Source: Coriobacteriaceae bacterium
GTDB taxonomy: Bacteria > Actinomycetota > Coriobacteriia > Coriobacteriales > Coriobacteriaceae
DNA: 64,000 bases
Reading direction: 5' to 3'
Assembly: GCA_030525945.1 (NCBI GenBank)
Contig: JAUNDT010000001.1
Span: forward strand, 62,001-126,000
The notes beneath the pieces are model-generated. The model was not told the DNA's origin and did no database searches. It was given only the letters and a program-made list of their open reading frames with translations. Shown in pieces: positions 29,256-37,819 of the stretch. Numbering within the stretch: position 1 is the stretch's first letter; each line of letters opens with the position of its first letter. Both the position numbers and the translations under genes were made by a program.

Positions 29256-30614
29256 ATGGCCTCACTTCTTCTCGCCGTTATCTACCTCACGTTCATTTCA
29301 CTCGGCCTGCCCGACTCGCTGCTCGGCACCGCATGGCCGGTTATGCACGCCGACCTCGCCGCGCCCATAGCCGCGCAGAGCCTCATCTCCATCATCATCA
29401 GCTGCTGCACCATCGCGTCCTCGCTGCTCACCGCCCGCCTTGTACACAAGCTGGGCACGGGCAAGCTCACCGCCCTTTCCGTGGCGCTCACCGCCGGGGC
29501 GATCTTGGGCTTTTCCGCAACGAACGCGTTTTGGCAGCTCTGCCTCATTGCCATCCCCTACGGCCTAGGCGCGGGCGCGATCGACTCGGCGCTCAATAAT
29601 TACGTTGCGCTCAACTACGGCGCCCGCCACATGAGCTGGCTGCACTGCTGCTGGGGCATCGGCGCGAGCGTGGGCCCGCTCGTCATGGGCTGGGCGCTCG
29701 CCGGCCCCTTGAGCTGGCACGCCGGTTATCTCGCGGTCGGCGCCATTCAGGCCGTCATCACCGTCGTGCTCCTGCTCTCGCTCCCCTTGTGGAAGTCCGC
29801 CGGAGCGGGCGCTGCGCGCCAGGGTGAAGGCGGGGCAGACGGACATCCAGCGGAGTCAGCGGCATTTGATGAAGAGGCCGAGCGCGCTGAAAACCCCGGA
29901 GACCGTGAGGACACCCGCCTCGCCGTATCCCCCAACGGAGCCGAGCGCGCCGACGGAATCGACTCCCGCAGCACCAAACGCCCCGATGACCCCCACGACG
30001 CCGGCTCCCCCGCGCCCTTCCTCACCAACCGCGAGCTGCTCGCGCTACCCGGCGCCCGCGCCGCCATCGGCTCGTTCGGCTTTTACTGCGCCATGGAGGG
30101 CTCCATCGGCCTGTGGATCGCAAGTTACCTGGTCATGGCGCGCGGCATCGACACCGCAACTGCCGCGTCGATCGTGGCGCAGTTCTACCTGGGCATCACG
30201 GCCGGGCGCCTGATTTCGGGCTTCGTCGCGCAATGGCTTACCAGCGAGAACCAGATTCGCATTGGCCAGGCGCTCATCGCAATCGGCCTCGTGGGGTTAT
30301 TCGCACTCAACGGAAGCGTTGCCGCCGGCGCGTCCATTCTCCTCATGGGCCTGGGCTGCGCGCCCATTTACCCCAGCATCGTGGCGCTCACGCCCAAGCG
30401 GTTTGGCGAGCGGGCGAGCCAGGGGCTGGTGAGCCTGCAGATGGCCTGCGCATACGCGGGCTCGATGCTCGTTCCGCCCGTCTTCGGACTTGTGGCGGGA
30501 GCCGGAGGAGCCACGCTCATCCCCGTCATGGTCGCGGCGCTGCTGTGCGCGAACGCTCTTTTGGCCGAACGAGCCACCAGGAAAACGAGCGGAGCAAGGC
30601 GATCCGAAAGCTAG
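29256..30614 (+). CDS. Major facilitator superfamily transporter
   Basis: A 452-residue carrier with 12 predicted helices in two halves. The first half begins MASLLLAVIYLTFISLGLPDS and includes the loop 2-3 motif RLVHKLGTGK. A long hydrophilic loop of ~75 residues (about 181-255), rich in Ala, Glu, Asp and Arg, joins the halves, longer than usual. The sequence resembles the FucP/fungal sugar-carrier-like MFS branch, but the substrate cannot be read. The start at ATG 29256 is chosen by the first membrane helix; its ribosome site is weak. It converges on the ROK gene. Confidence 0.85.
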   Translation: MASLLLAVIYLTFISLGLPDSLLGTAWPVMHADLAAPIAAQSLISIIISCCTIASSLLTARLVHKLGTGKLTALSVALTAGAILGFSATNAFWQLCLIAIPYGLGAGAIDSALNNYVALNYGARHMSWLHCCWGIGASVGPLVMGWALAGPLSWHAGYLAVGAIQAVITVVLLLSLPLWKSAGAGAARQGEGGADGHPAESAAFDEEAERAENPGDREDTRLAVSPNGAERADGIDSRSTKRPDDPHDAGSPAPFLTNRELLALPGARAAIGSFGFYCAMEGSIGLWIASYLVMARGIDTATAASIVAQFYLGITAGRLISGFVAQWLTSENQIRIGQALIAIGLVGLFALNGSVAAGASILLMGLGCAPIYPSIVALTPKRFGERASQGLVSLQMACAYAGSMLVPPVFGLVAGAGGATLIPVMVAALLCANALLAERATRKTSGARRSES

Positions 30615-30619
30615 GCCGT

Positions 30620-30657
30620 AAAAAAGGCGACGCACCACTCGAGTGCGCCGCCTTTTT
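30620..30657. terminator. Bidirectional terminator
   Basis: GGCGACGCAC pairs with GTGCGCCGCC (one mismatch), flanked by an A-run before and TTTTT after, between convergent MFS and ROK genes. Confidence 0.85.
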
Positions 30658-30702
30658 CGTTCAATGTACCCGAGCCGCTCCTCATGCGCCGCTCCCCGCG
30701 CG

Positions 30703-31665
30703 CTACACCTCGCGCGCGCCTGCTCGCAGCGCCACGTATGCGGCGCCGACGATGCCCGCGTCGTTACCAAGCTCGGCGATCTCAATCGGGGTCTTGGCGC
30801 TCACCGAAAGCGCCCGCTCCGCGAACTTGGCGCGTAGCTGGTCGAGGAACAAATCGCCGGAAGCGGAGGTGCCGCCGCCCAGCACGTATACCTCCGGGTC
30901 AACCACGGCGGAGATGATCTGCAGGCCGCGGGAGAGGTACTCGACCATCACGTCGACGGCCTCGATGGCCGCCTCGTCGCCCGCACGATACGCCTGGAAC
31001 ACCGTGAGCGAATCGCTCGGGCAGGTGAGCTCAAGCGGCTCAACACCGCGGCGCTCGCAGGCTTTGAGGTAGTTGCTCACCACACCCGAGGCGGAGGCGT
31101 ACTGCTCCAAACAGCCGTGCAGACCGCATCCGCACTGGCGCTCCTCATCGGGGTTGACGCAGATGTGGCCGATCTCGCCGCCCGCGCCGAACGCACCGTC
31201 GATCACATCGCCGTTCACCACCACGCCGCCGCCCAGGCCAGTGCCGATCGTGACCATCACCATGCTGCGATGGCCCTTTGCGCTGCCGCGCCACAGCTCG
31301 CCCATGGCGGCCGCGTTCGCGTCGTTCACGTAGCGCACCGCCGCATGCGGGCAGCGCTTCTCGAGCGCCGCCTTAAGCTCAGGGGCGTCGATGGTGATAT
31401 TCGCTGCCATCGTGATCACGCCGCTCGCGGGGACCGGGCACGGCACCGCCAGGCCGATGCCGCGCACGAAGAGCACGGGCTGCTGAACTCCTGCCATGAG
31501 CTGCTCGATGCCGCCGATGACCGCGTCGTAGCCCGCGGGCTCCGCAAGCGACGGCGTGGGCACGCTCACCTTGCCGAGCAGATTGCCGTCCTGGTCGAAC
31601 AGGCCCTCTTTGACCGACGTGCCGCCCACGTCGATGCCGATGTAATACTGCTTGATGTCGGGCAT
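30703..31665 (-). CDS. ROK-family sugar kinase (glucokinase-like)
   Basis: ATP-dependent phosphorylation of glucose or an amino sugar. The 320-residue protein has the phosphate-binding motif IGIDVGGTSVKEGLFD, the ROK signature GGGVVVNGDVIDGAFGAGGEIGH, and the zinc motif C-x-C-G-x-x-G-C-x-E (CGCGLHGCLEQYAS). Absence of an N-terminal helix-turn-helix makes it a kinase rather than a repressor. ATG 31665 is preceded by AAAGGAG. It may act on sugars released by the surface hydrolases. brnQ lies upstream, 51 bases away, and could share a transcript. Confidence 0.92.
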   Translation of the reverse strand: MPDIKQYYIGIDVGGTSVKEGLFDQDGNLLGKVSVPTPSLAEPAGYDAVIGGIEQLMAGVQQPVLFVRGIGLAVPCPVPASGVITMAANITIDAPELKAALEKRCPHAAVRYVNDANAAAMGELWRGSAKGHRSMVMVTIGTGLGGGVVVNGDVIDGAFGAGGEIGHICVNPDEERQCGCGLHGCLEQYASASGVVSNYLKACERRGVEPLELTCPSDSLTVFQAYRAGDEAAIEAVDVMVEYLSRGLQIISAVVDPEVYVLGGGTSASGDLFLDQLRAKFAERALSVSAKTPIEIAELGNDAGIVGAAYVALRAGAREV

Positions 31666-31716
31666 GACCCGCTCCTTTCGAACGTCCGATGCCTCAACTA
31701 TACCGCCAAGACGCCC

Positions 31717-33036
31717 CTACTTTGCGGCGCTCTTCCGCTGCAATACAAGCGAAATAACGAACCCCGCAAGGCCGCCAACGACTGCGGGCACAGCCCAGTT
31801 GAGCCCCATGGCGGCAAACGGGAGTGCGTCGACGGGCAGCCACGTGTCCGCAAAGAACGCGTCGCGCACGGCGGTCGCCACGCTCACCGCGCCCGTCAGC
31901 CCCACAACGCAGGGCCACACGGCGGGATAGCGGTCGAACACGCGATGCAGCATGCCCATGACGACCAGAACGATCGCCACCGGGTACAGGGCGTTCAGAA
32001 GCGGGACAGAAAACGCCAGGATCGCGTCCAGGCCAACGTTGGATACCGCGCAGGAGAACACGGCGAAGCCCAGGGCCCACACGCGGTACGGGATCTTTGG
32101 CAGCTGCTCGGAAAAATACGTGCCGCAGCAGCTGATGAGACCGATGCATACGTTGAGGCAGGCGAGCAGGAAGATCGCGGCCACCACCACGGTGCCCGCC
32201 ATGCCGAAGTGCTGCGCGGCAGAAACCGACAGGATCTCCGCGCCGTTCGTGGCACCTGCGAGCTCGGGCGCCAAGGCAACGCCCACCCACGCCAAGCCGC
32301 AGTAAATCAGGCCCATGAGCAAGCCGGCGAACACGCCCGCGCGCGACACCTCGCGCACGAGGCCGGCCTCGTCCGTCACGCCGAGCTCGCGGATATTCGC
32401 CGCGATTACCAGGCCGAACGTAAGCGAGGCGAGCAGGTCCATGGTCTGGTATCCGGTGAGGAATCCCTGCATCGCGGCGCCGTTGTCGTAGGGCGCCTGC
32501 GCCGCCACCGTCGTCGCCGCGGGGTCGAGCAGGGCGCCGCACACCACCGCGACGATCAGCACGATAAGCGCCGGGCCCGTCACGCGACCGAGCAAGCGCG
32601 TGAGCGCGTTAGGGTGCATGGCGAGCAGGTAGGCCACCGCAAAGAACACGATGGAGAACACCAGGCGCGCGACCTCGAGCGACACGCCGGCGGGAAGCAG
32701 CGGCTCGAGCATCTCAAACGACGTGGATGAGGTGCGCGGGATTGCCAGGCACGGGCCGATTTCCAGGTAGACCGCGGCGACGAAGAGCGTGGCGAACACG
32801 GGATGCACGCGCGATGCGAGCTCGCGGAGGGTGCCGGTGAGACCCACGGCGATGATGCCGAGCATGGGCAGGCCGATGCCCGTGACGAGAAAGCCCGCCA
32901 TGGCAGGGACGACCGCCTCGCCCGCCTGCAGGCCGAGCAGCGGTGGAATGATCAGGTTGCCCGCGCCGAAGAACATCGAGAACAGGGTGACGCCCACAAA
33001 GAGGGACTGCTTGGAGGTCAATTTCTGGGTGGACAT
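31717..33036 (-). CDS. brnQ: Branched-chain amino acid carrier
   Basis: LIV-II family sodium- or proton-coupled transporter for Leu, Ile and Val. The 439-residue protein has about 12 hydrophobic helices and the family N-terminal block SLFVGVTLFSMFFGAGNLII, then PPLLGLQAG. ATG 33036 follows GGAG by five bases; GTG 33042 is an alternative. No leucine-type leader or T-box is seen upstream; the GH84 terminator lies between. Confidence 0.93.
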   Translation of the reverse strand: MSTQKLTSKQSLFVGVTLFSMFFGAGNLIIPPLLGLQAGEAVVPAMAGFLVTGIGLPMLGIIAVGLTGTLRELASRVHPVFATLFVAAVYLEIGPCLAIPRTSSTSFEMLEPLLPAGVSLEVARLVFSIVFFAVAYLLAMHPNALTRLLGRVTGPALIVLIVAVVCGALLDPAATTVAAQAPYDNGAAMQGFLTGYQTMDLLASLTFGLVIAANIRELGVTDEAGLVREVSRAGVFAGLLMGLIYCGLAWVGVALAPELAGATNGAEILSVSAAQHFGMAGTVVVAAIFLLACLNVCIGLISCCGTYFSEQLPKIPYRVWALGFAVFSCAVSNVGLDAILAFSVPLLNALYPVAIVLVVMGMLHRVFDRYPAVWPCVVGLTGAVSVATAVRDAFFADTWLPVDALPFAAMGLNWAVPAVVGGLAGFVISLVLQRKSAAK

Positions 33037-33120
33037 AGGCACTCCGCTTCCAAGGCGCTGACGTATGAAGAATGTACTTTAGCATACTGGAGCATCCGCG
33101 TTGGCGCGAGAGCCCTCGCA

Positions 33121-33169
33121 CAAAAAGCGGGGCACCCCGTAAGGTGCCCCGCCCATGCAGGATGACGTG
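33121..33169 (-). terminator. Terminator after GH84 gene; repeat copy 1
   Basis: GCGGGGCACC (33127-33136) pairs with GGTGCCCCGC (33143-33152); on the minus strand the stem is followed by TTTTTG. The hairpin and ~17 following bases (ATGCAGGATG-CGTG) recur at 37651-37692. Confidence 0.85.
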
Positions 33170-33183
33170 CGTAAAGCCCGCCG

Positions 33184-36100
33184 TTACTGCTGCTCGCGCT
33201 TCTTCAGCGCAACGCCACCGGCGATTGCGAGCGTGGCCGCGCACGAAGCGCCAGCCACAGCGAGCATCGCCGCGTCACCGGTCTGCGGCAGACCGGCGCC
33301 GGGCCTGCCGGCGGGCTTGTCCACCGGCTTGTCCCCGGGGTTCGTGCCCGGCTTATCGTCCGGACCGGGAGCGGGGTTCTCACCCTGGCCGCCCTGATCG
33401 TCCTTGGGAGTGAAGCGCGCCGTCAGCGTCAGGTCATCCGTGACCGGAGCGGCAAAGTCGTACGCCGACTCGCCAAGATACCAGCCGTTAAAGGCGAAGC
33501 CCTCCTTGGCCGGATCGTTCTCGGGCTTGGAAACCGCGGCGCCGTCCTCGACCTCGACCTGGGCAAACACCACATCGTCGACCATGAAGGTCACCGTGCG
33601 CATCTCAGGCAGCGGCTGGGGCTCGAACGTCGTGTCGAGCATGGAGACCTCGGCAATCGAGGGCACCTGGCCCTCAGACCACGTCACGTGAATCTCCTTC
33701 ACGCCCCAGAAGCGGCCGTTTGCCGCCTCGGCAAAGGCGAAATCGCGAACGGAGCCGTCGAGCGCACCGAGCTCAACCTCGGTGGTCGAGCTGTAGTCGG
33801 GCTTGTCGTACACCGTCGCGCTCACCTGCGCGCCGCTCGGGTTACCCCAGGAAACAAAGCGGACGCCGTTGCGCGGCAGCTCGCCGGAGAGCGGGGCGGA
33901 CACGTGGTAGGTCAGCGTGCCGGCAGCGTTTGCCGGACGCCAATACGTGGTCACGCGGCCATCGAGCATGGCAGTGGTGCCATGAGCCTCATCAACAGGA
34001 GCGCTATCGCTCGTGAAGTCGCCGGAGACGCCCGGGAACGTCACGCTGAACGGATGCGCGCCAAAGTCGAAGGCGATCTCGTGATCGCTTGCGTTGCGAA
34101 CGCCCACGTAGCGAGCCGCGGCAACGGCCTCGCCCTCAACGGCATCCCAGCTCAGGCCGTTCACCGAGGAAACAAGCTCAAGGCCCGCGTCGGCGACGCT
34201 CTTTGCAGAAGCGGCGTCGATGGCCACGTTGGCCTGGACGGAAGCCAAGTCAACTGCCACATGCGAACCGGCGGGAATCGTGACCTTGCCCGTGTTGATG
34301 GCCGCGGACGTGCTGCTGGCGGTACCGGCAAGCACAGCGCCCTCGATGTCGGTCACAACGGCGCCGGCGGGGCTCTCGTAGCCCTCCTCGGCGGTGAGCT
34401 CAAACACCTTCCACCACTTGGCGGTGTTCTCGAGGTTCGTCACGCGAATCGCCTTGGCGTTCACGTTGGCGAACTCAAAGGTCTGCTTCTTTGCGGAGGT
34501 AACGTCGCCGACCTTGTGCCAGCTGCCATCTTCCGCCTGGTACTCGACCTTGCCCTTGACGATGACGTCGCCGCCATCGGCATCCTGGACAAAGGTGATC
34601 TTGCCAATACGCGCGGCGGGCTCGAACGTCAGGCCAACCCAGTCGTTGGCGCGGATGTTGTTGTCCTTCTCATTCTTGAGATGCGCGTAGCTCGACTCGT
34701 TGCCGTCAGCGATCTTGTCCAGCGTAAAGGTCTGGTATACGGCCATGGTCTCATTCATGACCGGGGCGACCTTGCTGGGCAGGCGCTTGACCGTGATCTC
34801 GTTGAGATCCCATGCGCCCTCGCCGTCGATAACCAGGCGAACGCCGTTGACCGCCGTGTTCTTATCGAGCGCGACCGTCTGGGCGTCCTTGGCGTCGAAC
34901 GTGCCGACTTCGGTCCACACGCCGCCAACAAGAGCCTCGACCTTGCCGCTACGGGCCTGCTTACCCTGAGCAATCTCGATCGTGCCGACCTCGGTGGTCT
35001 TGACGTAGTTCAAGCCGGCATTCATGCCCTTGGCGGATACGTCGAAGGACGCGCCCGTCTTGGCGTTACCGTCAACAAAGGCGGAAAGCTCGCCCTGCGC
35101 TGGGTCCTGGCTGGCGAACGGCTTGAACGGCTTGGCGGCGACCATGGAGGTGGCGACCTCGTTCACCTGCCAATATCCGTTGTAGTACTGCTTGTTGGTA
35201 AAACGGAGGCCCTTGAGATCGGTCGTCTTGGGCAGCTCGAGCGTCTGCTCGGCATCACCGTTCACATGGCCGAGCTCGACCCACGTGGAACCGTCGGTCG
35301 TGTACTCAACCAGAGCGTCCTTGAGCACGTCCTGCGGACGGTTCGAGGGCACGGACTGGACGAACGTAACGGCGTCGGCACGCTGGTACGGCTCGTACGT
35401 GATGGTGAACGAGTCGCCCACGTTCACGTTGGTCGTGGGGTTGCTGCCCGAGAAGTGTGCGTACGTCTCGGTGTCACCGTCCACGATATTCGCGGGGTTT
35501 CCGCTCGTTCCCAGGCCCTTGAGGCTCACCTCGGCAACCACGTCGACGGTGCCGGTGGCGTTGCCCACCACGGGGCGCAGGAACTCGCCGAGCGCCTCGA
35601 CAACCGGCCAGACGGCGCGGGTGCCGGCGCGGGCGTACTGCGTATCCTTGACGTAGGGGAAGCTGTGCAGCAGCGCGCTGTCGAACTGCTCCTTACCCTG
35701 CGTGTACTCAATAACGAGCGTTTCCTCGTCGCCGTTCAGGTGAGCGCGGAGCGCAGCGAGATAGCGCATGCCGGCGTTCATGCCGTCGGTCCAAAAACCG
35801 AGCCACGGCTCGATCTGCGTGCGCAGCGAAGCGTTGCCGGCGTTCTGGACATACGTGCTCGTCGCAGCCTGGATCTCCTTGAAGAGAGTCTCGATCTGGT
35901 CGATGTCGGCGACCTTGACGCTGCCGTCCTCGACCTTGGCGCGGAACGCGTCGAGCATGGGCTTCACGGCCTCGGACTCGCGAGACTCAAAGGTCGCGCC
36001 GCCGCCCTGATACCACTTCATGTGCTCGGACAGCGTGCGCAGCGCGTTGGAGGCGTCGTTGTCGGCAGGTGTGTTGTGATCGACAAAGCTGAACGCATCG

Positions 36101-37533
36101 CTCCACACCTTGTCGGCGTGGTCGTAGCTCTCCCAGTTGTTCCAGGAGAAGTCGGCGTTCAGGAAGATGCCGACCTTGCTCGGCTCGGACTGCTGCATGG
36201 GGTTGATCACGCAGCCCACAAGCGAACCCGGCGTCACGTCGGCACCGAGTGCGTTCTCGTAGCCGCCCATGGACAGGTGGTCGCGCGTGTTGTCCGTGCA
36301 GGGCCAGTTGATCCACATGAACGGAGCCACGCCCGTGCGGGACTTGAACGTGTCGATGGTGGACTTGTCGGCCTTGCCCCAAACCTGCTTACCGGTGGTG
36401 ATCACGCGGACGTTCTCGGGCAGGGTGTTGTACCACCAGCCGCTTGCGCCGGCATCGTAGTACTTGTCCTCAACGAACGGAATCGTGTCCTTGAGGCCGG
36501 GGTACTTGAGCGAACCGTCCTCATTCTCCATCTTCTGGAGATCGTGCAGCCAGTTCGTGAGGTCCGTGAGCAGGCGCTTGTAGTTGTCTGCACCCGGGGT
36601 GCGCGCGTCGTCGGCGCTCAGCATGATCTGGCGGCAACCAGCATTGATGACCTGCAGGTACTTTGCCTTGAGGGTCTCAAGGTCCTTCTCGTACGAGGCA
36701 CCGAACGTGATCTTGTCGTTCATGAACGGGTGCAGGGCATACACGAAGCGGCATTTGGAGGCGTTGCCCGCCTGGGCGAGCTGGGTGATCTTTGCCAGCT
36801 CTTCCGGCGTGTACAGCGCGCGCCATTCGGCGTTGTGCTTGGGGTCGTCCTTAGGAGCGTAAATGTACGCGTTCTGCTTGAACATGCCACCCCAGCGCAT
36901 GAGCTCCACACGGTCCTCCGTGGTCCACGGATTGCCGTAGTAGCCCTCGATGAAGCCGCGCGTCTCGACATCCGCCCAGTCGTTGACCGTAAAGGCAGCG
37001 AGCGAACGGCCCTCAACCTGCTGGAAGACCTGATACAGCGTGCTCAGGCCATAGAAAGCCGCATCGGTGTCGCGACCGACGACCACGATGCGCGCAGGAG
37101 CGTCTTTGCCCTTAGGCTGAACGGCAACAAAGTTGGCATCGAGCTTGCCGAACAGCTCGGCCTGAGGAGCCACGGCGCCGCTCTGCACGAGCTGGTCAAC
37201 CGCGCCCTTGGAGCCGTTGATGCCCACGAGCACCTCAACGGCGTTGGCGTCCTTGCCCGGAGCGTCGACCTTGTTCGCCGTGATGTTCTTCAAGGCCAAG
37301 GTCTCGTTCAGGCGGCGCTCAGTCTCGGCATCGACGCCGGGGTCGAGCACCACGTTGACGGATTCGGGCAGGGTCACCTCGCCCTCGGTGTACTCGATGG
37401 ACTGCGGGGTTGGGTACACCTGGTAGGTCTGCCCGGCAAAAGCCGCAGCAGGTGCCGCCAAAAGCGCCAAAGAGGCACAGGCAGCGGCCACAAACCTACG
37501 AAGCGCACCTCCCCTCATGCGTTGTGCGTTCAT
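33184..37533 (-). CDS. Cell-wall-anchored GH84 beta-N-acetylglucosaminidase
   Basis: A ~1449-residue exported enzyme. In order: signal peptide; GH20b-like domain (YPTPQSIEYTEGEV); GH84 barrel with GFIEGYYGNPWTTEDR and the catalytic Asp pair in LSADDARTPG near residue 308; a helical post-catalytic domain; several F5/8-type C carbohydrate-binding modules (NIVDGDTETYAHFSG, KIADGNESSYAHLKN); an InlB-type B repeat (GFAFNGWYLGESAYDF); and LPQTG with helix and KKREQQ tail. It resembles clostridial NagH/NagJ enzymes that trim O-GlcNAc or mucin glycans. ATG 37533 is seven bases after AAGGGGG. It is flanked by the same hairpin repeat in direct orientation. Confidence 0.92.
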   Translation of the reverse strand: MNAQRMRGGALRRFVAAACASLALLAAPAAAFAGQTYQVYPTPQSIEYTEGEVTLPESVNVVLDPGVDAETERRLNETLALKNITANKVDAPGKDANAVEVLVGINGSKGAVDQLVQSGAVAPQAELFGKLDANFVAVQPKGKDAPARIVVVGRDTDAAFYGLSTLYQVFQQVEGRSLAAFTVNDWADVETRGFIEGYYGNPWTTEDRVELMRWGGMFKQNAYIYAPKDDPKHNAEWRALYTPEELAKITQLAQAGNASKCRFVYALHPFMNDKITFGASYEKDLETLKAKYLQVINAGCRQIMLSADDARTPGADNYKRLLTDLTNWLHDLQKMENEDGSLKYPGLKDTIPFVEDKYYDAGASGWWYNTLPENVRVITTGKQVWGKADKSTIDTFKSRTGVAPFMWINWPCTDNTRDHLSMGGYENALGADVTPGSLVGCVINPMQQSEPSKVGIFLNADFSWNNWESYDHADKVWSDAFSFVDHNTPADNDASNALRTLSEHMKWYQGGGATFESRESEAVKPMLDAFRAKVEDGSVKVADIDQIETLFKEIQAATSTYVQNAGNASLRTQIEPWLGFWTDGMNAGMRYLAALRAHLNGDEETLVIEYTQGKEQFDSALLHSFPYVKDTQYARAGTRAVWPVVEALGEFLRPVVGNATGTVDVVAEVSLKGLGTSGNPANIVDGDTETYAHFSGSNPTTNVNVGDSFTITYEPYQRADAVTFVQSVPSNRPQDVLKDALVEYTTDGSTWVELGHVNGDAEQTLELPKTTDLKGLRFTNKQYYNGYWQVNEVATSMVAAKPFKPFASQDPAQGELSAFVDGNAKTGASFDVSAKGMNAGLNYVKTTEVGTIEIAQGKQARSGKVEALVGGVWTEVGTFDAKDAQTVALDKNTAVNGVRLVIDGEGAWDLNEITVKRLPSKVAPVMNETMAVYQTFTLDKIADGNESSYAHLKNEKDNNIRANDWVGLTFEPAARIGKITFVQDADGGDVIVKGKVEYQAEDGSWHKVGDVTSAKKQTFEFANVNAKAIRVTNLENTAKWWKVFELTAEEGYESPAGAVVTDIEGAVLAGTASSTSAAINTGKVTIPAGSHVAVDLASVQANVAIDAASAKSVADAGLELVSSVNGLSWDAVEGEAVAAARYVGVRNASDHEIAFDFGAHPFSVTFPGVSGDFTSDSAPVDEAHGTTAMLDGRVTTYWRPANAAGTLTYHVSAPLSGELPRNGVRFVSWGNPSGAQVSATVYDKPDYSSTTEVELGALDGSVRDFAFAEAANGRFWGVKEIHVTWSEGQVPSIAEVSMLDTTFEPQPLPEMRTVTFMVDDVVFAQVEVEDGAAVSKPENDPAKEGFAFNGWYLGESAYDFAAPVTDDLTLTARFTPKDDQGGQGENPAPGPDDKPGTNPGDKPVDKPAGRPGAGLPQTGDAAMLAVAGASCAATLAIAGGVALKKREQQ

Positions 37534-37650
37534 ACGCATTCCCCCTTAGATGGGTCCGACACAAAAGGGCGCACGCACGCGCCCCGGTGGTATGGTATCT
37601 GAAACAACATACCAGTGCGAGAGAAAATGCGATTTGCTGCGCACATTGAA

Positions 37651-37692
37651 GCGGGGCACCCCGTAAGGTGCCCCGCTTATGCAGGATGGCGT
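37651..37692. repeat. GCGGGGCACC hairpin repeat, copy 2
   Basis: Same hairpin and downstream ATGCAGGATG-CGTG as at 33127-33169, same orientation, between pcrA and the GH84 start. It lies 130 bases past the pcrA stop, so it may end pcrA transcription, though its T-run is poor. Confidence 0.8.
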
Positions 37693-37819
37693 GTCGAAAC
37701 CGACGGTCGTGCCGAACCGCCGGCAATGTTGGGCCGTCGATTCCACCGGACCGTCGATTCCACTGAGCCGTTAGCAACGCTGGGCAGCCGGCAACTCCGA
37801 GAGCCCCGGTAGGCCGCCC

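Noticed and set aside
33688..37602. Plus-strand ORF of 1304 codons opposite the GH84 gene
   Set aside because: Antisense shadow of a GC-rich gene. The translation is low in family-like motifs and the minus-strand protein has clear domains and a signal peptide.
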